This document shows positions 43,260-51,845 of a stretch of DNA of 64,000 nucleotides, piece by piece. Position 1 is the stretch's first letter. Every line of letters begins with the position of its first letter. The notes under the pieces were generated by a model that saw only the letters and a list, made by a program, of their open reading frames with translations, was not told where the DNA came from and did not search any database. The stretch is from Akkermansiaceae bacterium UBA2381 (GTDB lineage: Bacteria > Verrucomicrobiota > Verrucomicrobiia > Verrucomicrobiales > DEV007): positions 1,276-65,275 of the forward strand of contig DDSV01000027.1 of NCBI GenBank assembly GCA_002344215.1, written 5' to 3'. The position numbers were made by a program, and so were the translations under genes.

Positions 43260-44693
43260 CTATTTTGCCGCGGCGACGTAGCGACTCAGCGTGTTCATGT
43301 TTTCGGCGAAGACGGCGCTGCTGAGGTAGCTTTCACCTTCCTCAAATTCAGGCTGCCCGACGAGTCTTGTCCCGGAGTTCTGATGAACGGAAATCCAACG
43401 CCCTTTTGAATCGAGAGATTTGAGAATCCGCTCCACTCCGGCGGCATCGACCGGAGCCGGGGTTGTCAGTTCCGACATTGGACGCCCGGCAAGAACGGCG
43501 CGATAGGCATCCTTGATTAGCGGAAGCTGGACCGGATTCTTCCATCCATAGTGATCGGGAAGGTTCGAATCATCATGGGAGAGTTCGTAGCCTTTTCCGC
43601 TGCCTCGAATCATGTAGAGGGGACGGTTGCTTTCCAGTTCATAATAGCGCGCCAGTTGGCCATCGGGGAGGAGAGAACGTTCCAGATATTTTACTCCCGC
43701 AACGATCGGAGCCGTGAATCGCTGATCTTTCGTATAGTCAGCAATTTTCAACAGGGCCAGCATGGCATCCTCTGACTCACGACCGCTCACGGCCGGCGGC
43801 TCAAAGGCACGCGCCCAGATCGGATGCATTTCAGCGCTATACTGCTGAGCCCAGCCGGGTTGAGGCTCCGGCAATTGCGCGATCAGGAGAAACTCTCCGA
43901 GCTGTTTCAAGGCCTTCAGATAACGCGGGTCCTCATAGACCCGATGAGCGCTGATGAGGGTATCAGCCACCGTTCCCGCGAGCCCGTCGTTAAGAGTGTA
44001 CTCATTCCAATATTCCTTAATGCGTCCTTCCGTGCGCCAGTCGTAGGCAGGCAAGGAAGCCTTTTCAACCGTCCGGGCCCTAACCGGCCCCGTCCATCCC
44101 TGGGGAAAAGCGCCGTTCGGGTATTGCGCCGCGAGGAGTGCCTTCAGGGCATACTCGACCGCCTCATGCACATCCGACTCTTTAAAGCCTGTCACACGAT
44201 CCAGCCGTATCAGGAATTTCAGGGCCGATTGAGTGATGTCGTCGTCGAGAGTTGAAAAATTATTCCCCTTCCCCTTGCCATTCCGGTATTGGTCAATGCG
44301 GGGCCCGGAGGCATCATAATCGATCGAATTCCGCCAGCCGCCGGACTCAAGCTGCCCGTAAACGAGACATCTTCCCGCCTTGAGCGCTGCGGCGAGATAG
44401 TATTCATCTCCGGTCGCCTCGTGGGCGTTCAGAAACGCCTCACCCACCGCGGGCGTACCGGGAGGCTGCACCCAGACTTCGGTTGCGGTGGCGACACCCT
44501 CTCCGAGACGTTTCTCAAGATCGGGCGAGTAATAATACACATACCCTCCCTCGACCGCGACCTTCCCGGAAAAGTAGGTGGAAGCCCGCTTCATCTCCGG
44601 AATCACTTCCGCCGGAGAAGGGGCCGCCGGGAGTGGAATGACGACAAGGGTGAGTCCGGAAAGGATAGTGAAGGGTAAGAATCGGAATTTCAT
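43260..44693 (-). CDS. Secreted PL10-family pectate lyase-like protein
   Basis: The ATG at 44693 gives a Sec signal (LPFTILSGLTLVVIPLPA) and 477 residues; an ATG at 44720 adds nine residues. The body is the alpha/alpha toroid of pectic acid lyases: WVQPPGTPAVGEAFLNAHEATGD, CLVYGQLESGGWRNSIDYD, FSTLDDDITQSALKFL, and AQYPNGAFPQGW. PL10 enzymes cleave polygalacturonate by Ca-dependent beta-elimination in the periplasm or outside. It lies five bases after the PQQ-propeller gene, so the two are co-transcribed. Confidence 0.88.
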   Translation of the reverse strand: MKFRFLPFTILSGLTLVVIPLPAAPSPAEVIPEMKRASTYFSGKVAVEGGYVYYYSPDLEKRLGEGVATATEVWVQPPGTPAVGEAFLNAHEATGDEYYLAAALKAGRCLVYGQLESGGWRNSIDYDASGPRIDQYRNGKGKGNNFSTLDDDITQSALKFLIRLDRVTGFKESDVHEAVEYALKALLAAQYPNGAFPQGWTGPVRARTVEKASLPAYDWRTEGRIKEYWNEYTLNDGLAGTVADTLISAHRVYEDPRYLKALKQLGEFLLIAQLPEPQPGWAQQYSAEMHPIWARAFEPPAVSGRESEDAMLALLKIADYTKDQRFTAPIVAGVKYLERSLLPDGQLARYYELESNRPLYMIRGSGKGYELSHDDSNLPDHYGWKNPVQLPLIKDAYRAVLAGRPMSELTTPAPVDAAGVERILKSLDSKGRWISVHQNSGTRLVGQPEFEEGESYLSSAVFAENMNTLSRYVAAAK

Positions 44694-44698
44694 GGTTT

Positions 44699-45976
44699 TC
44701 ACTCCACCGACGCGATGCACCAGAGAGCCTGATGTGTCCTGATGAAAATCTCTTTTCCGGCGATGGCGAGAGACGAGTTGGTTTCCTCTCCCAGATCACT
44801 CTGCGCAACCACCTTAAGCTCCTCCGGAGAGGCCCCAAAGATGACCGTGTCACCGGCCTGGCTCAGTGTATAAATGCGATTCCCCGCGAGAACAAACGAG
44901 CCCCAGGACTTTCCGGCACCGGGAAGTCTCGCTTTCCACAGGGTTTTGCCCGTCTTCATGTCATCACAATAGGCGATTCCCCCTCCGTCCTGATAATAGA
45001 GTTTTCCGTCCTTCGCGACTCCGCTTCCGATGCCTCCATTGTGGCGAACCTCCTGCCAGAGCCGGTGGGTCGGAGTAACATCGCCACTGCCACCGACTTT
45101 GACGCCGATGGAATTCCCGTAATAGCCTCCCATCGCCACGACCACTCCGTCGTCGTAGACGGGAGAGGTATACACGAGAGGATTGAGCCCCTCACAAGTC
45201 CACAAAACTTCCCCGGTCAACGGATCAAAGGCTTTCAGCTCAAGCGGGAAGCTCATGACCAGTTCCTTGCGCCCCTCCGTCTCCACCAGAATCGGAGTGC
45301 TGAACGCACCGATCACGCCGTCGTCACTCTTCTCCTGAAACCCATCGGTCCGGGAGACCGGTTTCCACTGCGGCTCTTTCCACTCCCAGACCGTTTGACC
45401 GGTTTTACAGTCCAGCCCGTAAAGCACCGCGTTCAGCGCCGGTCCATGATAGTGAACAACCAGGTCTCCGACGAGGACAGGAGAACTCGAATTGCCCCAG
45501 ACGTGATCGATCGCTCCCAGGTCACGATGCCAGAGTTGATTCCCGTCATGATCAAACGCGACCACTCCGGCCGACCCGAAGGAAACGATCACCCGTTCAT
45601 CATCAACCGCAGGAGACGCCGAGCAAAAAGGATTGGTCCGGTGGCTACGTTCCTCCTGCTGATAGACGAGCCCCTTTTTCCAAAGCAACTGGCCGGTAAC
45701 ACGGTCAAAACACATCAGATTCCGCGACCGGTCTTCGCTCACCGCCTGGGTTAAAAAGACCTTCGTTCCCCAGATCACCGGGGTTGAATTTCCCGACTCC
45801 GGAAGTTTGACCCGCCACTTGACGTTTTTCTCCTTGTCCCACTCAACCGGAATGTTTTCGCCGGGAGCCTTGCCGGAACCCAGCAGATCTCCGCGCCACG
45901 CGGGCCAGACATCGGCGCGGGAAGAGGAGGTGACAACCGATCCGAAAAGGAGGAAGAGAAGGGTCTTCTTCATCAT
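44699..45976 (-). CDS. Secreted PQQ-type beta-propeller protein
   Basis: The start is the ATG at 45976 (or the next one at 45973), giving a signal peptide and 425 residues. The chain is a series of PQQ-like blades with the typical W-x-x-x-L ends: NVKWRVKLPESGNSTPVIWG, RVTGQLLWKKGL, GQTVWEWKEP, TGEVLWTCEG, TGKTLWKARLPG. The early segment WPAWRGDLLGSG is a hallmark of the PQQ-binding-like proteins widespread in Planctomycetes and Verrucomicrobiota. PQQ binding is not assured. It precedes the pectate lyase gene by five bases. Confidence 0.88.
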   Translation of the reverse strand: MMKKTLLFLLFGSVVTSSSRADVWPAWRGDLLGSGKAPGENIPVEWDKEKNVKWRVKLPESGNSTPVIWGTKVFLTQAVSEDRSRNLMCFDRVTGQLLWKKGLVYQQEERSHRTNPFCSASPAVDDERVIVSFGSAGVVAFDHDGNQLWHRDLGAIDHVWGNSSSPVLVGDLVVHYHGPALNAVLYGLDCKTGQTVWEWKEPQWKPVSRTDGFQEKSDDGVIGAFSTPILVETEGRKELVMSFPLELKAFDPLTGEVLWTCEGLNPLVYTSPVYDDGVVVAMGGYYGNSIGVKVGGSGDVTPTHRLWQEVRHNGGIGSGVAKDGKLYYQDGGGIAYCDDMKTGKTLWKARLPGAGKSWGSFVLAGNRIYTLSQAGDTVIFGASPEELKVVAQSDLGEETNSSLAIAGKEIFIRTHQALWCIASVE

Positions 45977-46108
45977 ATCCGCAATGTTACCAGCAGTTAT
46001 CCTCATGACTCAAGGAAATCCGGAGGGTAGACGCCATCGCGGTAGCGCAGAAACGAGGTCGCGGCCCCATGCGGGGTAGGAGCAAGCGGAACGTGTCTAA
46101 CGCCGGTC

Positions 46109-47773
46109 CTATTCAACCACCGGAACGACTTCCGAAACGGCGAAGCCCCCGCCTGATTCTCCCGCAGACGCAGGGCGAAGATTTTTATTCTGCAGAACCC
46201 CTTCGGTTCCATCCGACAGACGCACCGACGCCCATTGCTCGCCCGGTTTTGTCATCAGGACAACGGTCCCGGCCGGAATCGCTTTGATCTCGGATTGCAT
46301 TTGATTCGCCCCGTACACCATGAATTGGGCCGCAGTGGAAACCGTGTAGTAACTCGTCCCGGCACTGTTGACCGTGGTCAAGGTCGGGACAGCATCCGCA
46401 CCACGTTCTCCCTTGGTCAGGGATGGCATCGGAGGGAGGGAAAGACCGCGGCGTTTTTCCTTTTCCTGGGTAGCCCCGGGCAACTCTACCGACGAGGTGC
46501 TGGCAAATGTCTCCGCCGGAGCAGCCGCCGGGGCCGATGCCTGAGCGGCCGCCGGAGCCTGAGATGAAGGCATGGCGCTCTGCAATTCGCCCCCGGTAGG
46601 AGCCTGCGAGACCGCTCCTGTCGGGAAGAGGCTCGCGTCGATCATCGGTCCGGCCGGTTCGGACTTCTTCTTGCCGAAACCAAACAGCCCGCCACCGCCA
46701 CTGTTGGTTTTTGCCACCGGAAAGGCTGAGCTGTCATTGCTGTCACCCGACTGAAACTTGGAAAGAAAACCGGATTTTTTCTTCGCGGGGTCGGGAGTCT
46801 GATCCGCCGACGCAACCATTTGACCTGCCGAGGCCGCTCCGGGATCGGCGCTTTGACTGCCGGCCGGACGCCCATCGATCAACTCAGCAGCGGAGACACG
46901 GGGAACAATCGCAGACCTCGCGACATTTTCCTGAACCGGTGCGGCGGAGACCTGGCTTGGGGATTGAGATGGTGCCTGTTGAGGAGCTTGCGCGGGTGGT
47001 GCAGCCTGCGGTGCGGGCTGTGTCTGAGCGTATGCCTGGGCCCCCGTCTGCCTGAAAGTTGGCTCGCTCGTATCACTTGCCGGAACACTGGCGTAAGGGC
47101 TGGCCTCTTCTCCACCTCTTCCAAATCCGGGGAGACGAGGAGGCCATACCGCACTCAACAAGCCTCCGCCCGAATCAGAGCCCGATGCCTCATCACCCTT
47201 TTTATTAAACAGCGAAAAACGTTTCTTCTCTTTCTCCTCCGCTCCACGGGCCGCCAACTGTTCCTCTTCGGTAATCAGGGCCATCAAAAAGGCATCGGGC
47301 ACATTCCGCTCCACCTTGACCCCGCCTGATTGGGTCTTCCACGTGGACATCTCGTTTGATGAGACTTTGTTGTAGGACTCGGAGGCCTTTTCAAACTTCA
47401 AGCGGTTCGCAATATCCGTCTTGAGCGACTTCTTCTCACGGGCTGACTGAAGGGCGAGTTCGCGATTTCGTTCCTCGATTGTCTGGTCGACAGATCTCGC
47501 CATCGACGCGGCCACCGCTTCTCCCTGAGCTCCCTGAGCCGAGGTGCGCACCTGCATCATCTCGGCCTGCTGACTGGTCACTCCATTCGGCATACCAGCC
47601 GTCATACCCGCCGCTGCGACCGGGTCCACCGGATAGGCCGAAGCCCTCGGTGCCTGAGCGTGACTCGAAACGACAGTTCCAAAGGCGATCAGTGAGATCC
47701 CCGCCGAAAGGCATTGCCCATGCGTCCGAAACGCCTCGGGCAATTTTTTCAGGAAGCAGAATTGATCAGCCAT
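46109..47773 (-). CDS. Secreted low-complexity protein with C-terminal SH3-like domain
   Basis: From the ATG at 47773 the product has 554 residues with a signal-like N-terminus (CLSAGISLIAFGTVVSSHAQA). Residues about 75-170 form a charged helix (DQTIEERNRELALQSAREKKS). The middle 300 residues are Pro/Ala/Gln/Ser-rich and probably disordered, with two similar KKKSGF and GFGKKKSEP islands. The last 80 residues (TSYYTVSTAAQFMVYG, AGTVVLMTKPGEQWASVRLSDG) look like a bacterial SH3 domain, usually a cell-wall or peptide binder. Function is not known. It is divergent from the TPR-STN gene. Confidence 0.68.
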   Translation of the reverse strand: MADQFCFLKKLPEAFRTHGQCLSAGISLIAFGTVVSSHAQAPRASAYPVDPVAAAGMTAGMPNGVTSQQAEMMQVRTSAQGAQGEAVAASMARSVDQTIEERNRELALQSAREKKSLKTDIANRLKFEKASESYNKVSSNEMSTWKTQSGGVKVERNVPDAFLMALITEEEQLAARGAEEKEKKRFSLFNKKGDEASGSDSGGGLLSAVWPPRLPGFGRGGEEASPYASVPASDTSEPTFRQTGAQAYAQTQPAPQAAPPAQAPQQAPSQSPSQVSAAPVQENVARSAIVPRVSAAELIDGRPAGSQSADPGAASAGQMVASADQTPDPAKKKSGFLSKFQSGDSNDSSAFPVAKTNSGGGGLFGFGKKKSEPAGPMIDASLFPTGAVSQAPTGGELQSAMPSSQAPAAAQASAPAAAPAETFASTSSVELPGATQEKEKRRGLSLPPMPSLTKGERGADAVPTLTTVNSAGTSYYTVSTAAQFMVYGANQMQSEIKAIPAGTVVLMTKPGEQWASVRLSDGTEGVLQNKNLRPASAGESGGGFAVSEVVPVVE

Positions 47774-48091
47774 GATTTTCGAAATTGAAAAACGAATCAA
47801 AATTTAACCCTTTTGGAAGATCAAGTCCATCACGCTTCTAAAATTTTTGCCACCAAAATGAAATGACTAAAAAAACCATTAAAACAATGATTCGAGGAGC
47901 GTTCTTTTGAAGTTTGGGGGTTCCGATCATCTCTAACGCATTTGCGTTTACACCTCTTAGAGAAATTGATACCCTCGACGACAAATCACTTGAGAGAACA
48001 AAGCAGGTTTATGCCCTTTGAGAATCAAGGGACGATACCAGGCTCCCTTTCAGGTAAAAAATCCCCAATAACCCCCACCCCGGAGTCGACC
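47774..48091. promoter_or_regulatory. AT-rich divergent intergenic region
   Basis: About 320 bp between divergent genes, AT-rich near 47790-47900, likely holding both promoters. A palindrome aacgca-tt-tgcgtt at 47935-47948 could be an operator. No gene is seen; an open frame that begins at 47942 has no signal or motif before the 48092 start. Confidence 0.4.
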
Positions 48092-48679
48092 ATGAAATCT
48101 CTTCGTCCATCAATCCTCATTTTTGCTATCCTGCTCAGTGGATCGTTTCAATGGACCTTTGCCCAGGGCCTCCAGGATACCTACAATCAAGGGGTCCTGC
48201 TTTACAATAAGGGGCAATATGGCGAGGCGCTGATGAACTTCGAGAAGGTGCTCGCGGAACGACCTGATTTTGTCTATGCCCGGAACTATCTGGCAAAGTG
48301 TCAGACCGCCATCGCCAAAGGGCTCGGCCCGAAAAATGATCTGGAGGGCAGGCTGGCGAAAGTCATCGTTCCGGAGATCAACTTCGCCGACGCCCCGCTC
48401 GGCGATGTTCTGGATTACTTTTCCAGCCGCGCCGGTGAACTCTCCGGCGGCAATGTCGCCTTGAACTTTCTTTATAAGGGAAGCTCCGAGCAACGCCTCG
48501 GAACCCTCATCACCTTGAATCTGCGCAACGTGCCTATTAGCGAAGCGATCAAGTATGTGGTGCAGTTGAGCGGAAGCACGGTGAAGTATGAGGAGCATGC
48601 GGTCGTTATCACACCGTCTTCGTCCGCACCTTCGACTGCCAGTCCTGTTGTCGTTTCGGAAGGAAGCACCAGCCAATAA
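48092..48679 (+). CDS. Secreted TPR plus secretin/TonB short N-terminal domain protein
   Basis: The ATG at 48092 gives a signal peptide (ILIFAILLSGSFQWTFA, cleavage after AQ) and 195 residues. Residues 30-70 are one TPR unit (YNQGVLLYNKGQYGEALMNF). Residues 95-175 match the STN domain: NFADAPLGDVLDYFSSRAG, then LITLNLRNVPISEAIKYVVQLSG and VKYEEHAVVI. STN domains normally lie at the N-terminus of secretins and TonB receptors; here no channel follows. Known in Verrucomicrobiota in this short form; the role may be in pilus- or secretion-related assembly. Confidence 0.82.
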   Translation: MKSLRPSILIFAILLSGSFQWTFAQGLQDTYNQGVLLYNKGQYGEALMNFEKVLAERPDFVYARNYLAKCQTAIAKGLGPKNDLEGRLAKVIVPEINFADAPLGDVLDYFSSRAGELSGGNVALNFLYKGSSEQRLGTLITLNLRNVPISEAIKYVVQLSGSTVKYEEHAVVITPSSSAPSTASPVVVSEGSTSQ

Positions 48680-48766
48680 GACCAGCGTTCTTTCTGTCCT
48701 GTGCCCTCTGTAACCAACTGAGCGCTTCCATCCCGGCGGACAATTTCCCCCTTTTCCTGTCTGACC

Positions 48767-49417
48767 GTGTTGCCTCAGCCCCTTGTTGTCATCACCGGAG
48801 GCGAGGGAGAACTTGCCTCCTCGCTCGCTTCGGAGTTCGAAAAGGCCGGTTACCTCGTTCACCGTCCCGGCCGGAAAGATCTGGACGTTCGCTGCCCCGA
48901 GTCGGTGGAGCGTTTTTTTGATCCCATCGAGACTATCGATGTTCTGATCAATAATGCCGGGATCACCGACAATCTTATTCTCCAGCGGCTCGGCCCGGAA
49001 GATTGGGACAAGGTCATGGACACCAATCTTAAGGGGGCTCATCTCTGTTCCCGGGCGGCAGCGCTCAAAATGATGCGCCGGAGGTCCGGTCATATCATCA
49101 ATGTGGGATCCTACTCCGCCCTCCATCCCTCCATCGGACAAACCGCCTATGCCGCGAGCAAGGCGGGACTGATCGGGCTGACAAAAAGCTACGCGCGGGA
49201 GTTCGGTGGCCGAAATGTCCGGGTCAACTGTGTCCTTCCCGGCTTCCTCGAAACCCGCATGACCGCGGATCTAAACGATGAAGTCCGCTCGGCCGCGCTC
49301 GAACGCCACGTGTTGAAACGATTTAACACAGCGGAAGAGGCCGCGGCCTTTATATACTTCCTGACAACCGCCTCCCACATCTCCGGCCAAACCTTCCAAC
49401 TTGATTCACGGGCATGA
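48767..49417 (+). CDS. Short-chain dehydrogenase/reductase, FabG-like
   Basis: A GTG start gives 216 residues. Classical SDR motifs: TGGEGELA cofactor loop, NNAGITDN, and the YAASK active-site Tyr/Lys, followed by SYAREFGGRNVRVNCVLPGF. The short N-terminal and central parts suggest a compact member of the 3-oxoacyl-ACP reductase type, which uses NAD(P)H in fatty-acid or related metabolism. The coenzyme loop is slightly unusual (GGEGELAS rather than GxxxGIG). No acyl-carrier or other fab gene is near. Confidence 0.85.
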   Translation: MLPQPLVVITGGEGELASSLASEFEKAGYLVHRPGRKDLDVRCPESVERFFDPIETIDVLINNAGITDNLILQRLGPEDWDKVMDTNLKGAHLCSRAAALKMMRRRSGHIINVGSYSALHPSIGQTAYAASKAGLIGLTKSYAREFGGRNVRVNCVLPGFLETRMTADLNDEVRSAALERHVLKRFNTAEEAAAFIYFLTTASHISGQTFQLDSRA

Positions 49418-49496
49418 TTTTCATCATCCCCTGATTGAAAGCCCCGGAAAAACGTGTAAGGTGCCCGACTCGCGACCTCAGGTCGCATCCAGATCA

Positions 49497-49584
49497 GGAG
49501 GGGTGGCAGAGTGGTCTATCGCGGCAGTCTTGAAAACTGCAGAGCCGCAAGGTTCCGTGGGTTCGAATCCCACCCCCTCCGCCA
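49497..49584 (+). tRNA. tRNA-Ser(UGA)
   Basis: The full cloverleaf can be drawn: acceptor ggagggg with cccctcc, D arm, anticodon stem gcagt/actgc with loop cttgaaa and anticodon TGA at 49531-49533, a long variable arm as expected for serine, T arm gtggg/cccac with loop ttcgaat, and an encoded CCA at 49582-49584. It reads UCA codons. Confidence 0.97.
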
Positions 49585-49630
49585 TTCAAAAAGGCCGGAG
49601 CCCAGCGAAGCGGGTTCCGGCCTTTTTGAA
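49585..49630 (+). terminator. Strong hairpin after tRNA-Ser
   Basis: A 19-bp stem (49585-49603 with 49612-49630, one wobble) encloses an eight-base loop. The arms start with ttcaaaaagg and end in ccttttt, so it can work as a terminator in either direction. It begins at the base after the tRNA CCA end. Confidence 0.88.
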
Positions 49631-49642
49631 TATTGGGGATAC

Positions 49643-49721
49643 GGGTTCGAACTCCAGTTCGACTCGCAGCGAGCCCTGGCGAGCGAAGAGAGATGGAGGC
49701 GCAGCCGATAATCCCACCCCC
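49643..49721 (+). repeat. T-arm-like element carrying copies of tRNA-Ser 3' sequence
   Basis: gggttcgaa (49643-49651) equals the T-loop start of the upstream tRNA and aatcccaccccc (49710-49721) equals its T-stem/acceptor 3' side; 58 bases containing gcagcgagccctggcgagcg lie between them. It looks like a tRNA 3' end into which another sequence has been inserted, or a member of a tRNA-derived repeat family. No acceptor 5' half or anticodon arm is present, so it is not a tRNA gene. The rest of 49722-49888 holds nothing I recognise. Confidence 0.6.
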
Positions 49722-49888
49722 GGTTCAGCGCCGCTCACCCTCGCTTCCGGTTTGGTCAGAGCCCCCCTACTCGCGGTCCTCATCGGACTTGCCATCATCT
49801 CCCATTCGGATAAGAGTCCCCTGCTTCCCTCGCAAGCGCCCACTTTTCTCTCGCCCTGCCTTCCAATTCACGATTCAATCTTCACTTC

Positions 49889-51295
49889 ATGAGTAATTCA
49901 TCAAACCCCAGCCTCTCCGCCAACCACGGTCCGTGGTGGAAATCTCTCACGCCCTATCACTGGTTCGTTTTCGCGATGGCGTCACTGGCATGGCTGTTTG
50001 ATTGTCTTGACCAGCAAATCTTCCTTCTTTTCCGCCAGCAGGCTCTGGAGAACCTCCTTCCCGAAGGCACTGATCCGACCACGGTGAAAACCTACGGTGG
50101 TTACGCGACCTCAATCTTTGTCGCCGGATGGGCCACCGGAGGTCTCATCTTCGGTTCTCTCGGTGACAAGTACGGACGGGCGAAAATGCTGACCCTGACT
50201 GTGCTTCTCTATTCGGTCTTCACCGGCCTTTCGGCTCTTTCCCAGGGATGGCTTGATTTTGCGATGTATCGCTTCATCACCGGCCTGGGAGTTGGCGGGG
50301 TCTTCGGTCTGGCCGTTGCCCTGGTGGCTGATTCGCTCCCGGATCACGCACGGACCGGTGCGCTTGGACTACTCCAGGCGCTTTCGGCGGTCGGAAACAT
50401 CACCGCGGGGTTGATAAGCATGTGGATTGGCGGTCTGATCAAGGCGGGGACCCTCAGTCCTGACACGGCCTGGAAAATGGCTTTCCTGATGGGAGCGGTT
50501 CCGGCATTTCTCTGCGTTTTTATTCAATTCCGGCTGAAGGAACCCGAGAAGTGGGTCCAGGCACATGCCCATAGCAAGGCGACCGGAAAAGGAATGGGGT
50601 CCTATCGAACCCTCCTCGGCGAACCTCGCTGGCGCCGCCCCGCGCTGCTGGGGATGATGCTTTGTATCTCCGGAGTGATCGGCCTGTGGGGAATCGGATT
50701 TTTCGCCCCCGAACTGGTGGGAGACGTGATCTCCAATTCTCTCAGAGCAAAGGGAATTGCCGAAACCGAAATTGCCAGCGAAGCAGCTCACTGGAAGGGA
50801 ATGAACAGTATCGTTCAGAACCTCGGTTCATTCTTCGGGATGGTCGCGTTCGCATGGGCGGCCCAGCGGACCGGACGGAAACCCGCCTTCACCGTCGCCT
50901 TCCTCGGGGCCATGGTTGCCACCTGGGGTTATTTCCAATTCTTCAACGGGGTTGGCGACATCTGGATGAGTGCGATCATGGGATTCTTCCAACTCGCCCT
51001 TTTTGCCGGATTTGCGATTTACCTTCCCGAACTATTTCCGACCAGCCTTCGCAGTACGGGAACGAGCTTCTGCTATAACGTCGGTCGCTTCCTCGCCGCG
51101 AGCGGCCCCTTTACGATGGGAGTCCTGCAACAGGCCCTGGCGAAGGGTGCCACTACCCCTGAGGAAAAGCTGACCGCCTTCCGCGAGACCTGCCAATGGA
51201 TGAGTTTGATCTTCCTCCTCGGACTGGTCGCATTGTTCTTCCTCAAAGAAACCAAGGGCATGCCGCTTCCCGAGGAAACGGATTCCCGCAACTAG
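49889..51295 (+). CDS. MFS transporter
   Basis: This 468-residue protein has 12 predicted TM helices. MFS motif A lies in the loop after TM2 (GSLGDKYGRAKM), and GLGVGGVFGLAVALVADS after TM4 is the metabolite:H+ symporter pattern. It is likely a sugar, sugar-acid or organic-acid importer in the inner membrane, matching the nearby polysaccharide-degradation genes; the substrate is not identifiable. A bidirectional hairpin follows 75 bp after the stop. Confidence 0.88.
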   Translation: MSNSSNPSLSANHGPWWKSLTPYHWFVFAMASLAWLFDCLDQQIFLLFRQQALENLLPEGTDPTTVKTYGGYATSIFVAGWATGGLIFGSLGDKYGRAKMLTLTVLLYSVFTGLSALSQGWLDFAMYRFITGLGVGGVFGLAVALVADSLPDHARTGALGLLQALSAVGNITAGLISMWIGGLIKAGTLSPDTAWKMAFLMGAVPAFLCVFIQFRLKEPEKWVQAHAHSKATGKGMGSYRTLLGEPRWRRPALLGMMLCISGVIGLWGIGFFAPELVGDVISNSLRAKGIAETEIASEAAHWKGMNSIVQNLGSFFGMVAFAWAAQRTGRKPAFTVAFLGAMVATWGYFQFFNGVGDIWMSAIMGFFQLALFAGFAIYLPELFPTSLRSTGTSFCYNVGRFLAASGPFTMGVLQQALAKGATTPEEKLTAFRETCQWMSLIFLLGLVALFFLKETKGMPLPEETDSRN

Positions 51296-51370
51296 GTCAT
51301 CCCGGTCCGGCCCGCAGATTCCGGGGAAATCTGCCGGGCCAGTTCCCCACCTCCGTTGCAGAAAACAAAA

Positions 51371-51410
51371 GAGCCTCACGGTGTAGAACACCATGAGGCT
51401 CAAATTTTTT
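51371..51410. terminator. Bidirectional terminator hairpin
   Basis: A 13-base stem (51371-51383 with 51389-51401, one mismatch) has a T run behind it on the plus strand and an A run (51363-51370) in front, so it can end both the MFS transcript and the minus-strand small lipoprotein transcript. Confidence 0.85.
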
Positions 51411-51457
51411 GATCTACCCGGAAGCGTTGAAGCTAACCGAGGGTAGAGCCCCAAAAA

Positions 51458-51616
51458 TTACTGGGGCTTGGGAGCGTCGGCAGCAGGAGCTGCGGCCGGA
51501 GCTGCAGGTGCGTCAGCAGCAGGCTTGGCTTCTTCTTTAGGAGCTTCGCCGCAGCTGGTAAGGCCGAAACTGAAACCAAGGGCGACGGTGGCAAGAGCGA
51601 TTCGAATGATGTTCAT
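51458..51616 (-). CDS. Small Ala/Pro-rich lipoprotein
   Basis: A 52-residue reading frame on the minus strand begins MNIIRIALATVALGF and has a lipobox LTSC about 20 residues in, giving a mature peptide of about 30 residues (CGEAPKEEAKPAAD, then Ala/Pro-rich to PKPQ). A purine-rich gggacc precedes the ATG by a few bases. A hairpin overlaps the stop and the bidirectional terminator is 48 bp further. Such short lipoproteins occur widely and could be spacers or quality-control substrates; no function is assigned. Confidence 0.75.
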   Translation of the reverse strand: MNIIRIALATVALGFSFGLTSCGEAPKEEAKPAADAPAAPAAAPAADAPKPQ

Positions 51617-51845
51617 AATGTTGGTCCCTGTTTTAATTAGTTTTGTTCGGGACGATATCGAATCATTCCATGAATCACACCAACTGGCAATACCCTCCCT
51701 TCAATATTTTTGCGGCAGCTAAGTTGGCGAATGTCGGCATGTTTAGTAACACTGTGGAGAAACCTCCCGCTCAGATGACGCAATCCCGTAATCAGGGACG
51801 CGAGCTTTCAGGTGCACAAATCCCGGGATACGACAAACTCTGCCG

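Noticed and set aside
44732..45754. Long open frame of 340 codons on the plus strand
   Set aside because: It is antisense to the PQQ-propeller gene, which has clear blade motifs.
48110..49141. Long open frame of 343 codons on the minus strand
   Set aside because: It covers parts of two plus-strand genes with clear STN and SDR motifs.
49643..49721. Second tRNA gene
   Set aside because: Only T-arm and 3' end words are present; no acceptor 5' half or anticodon arm can be folded.
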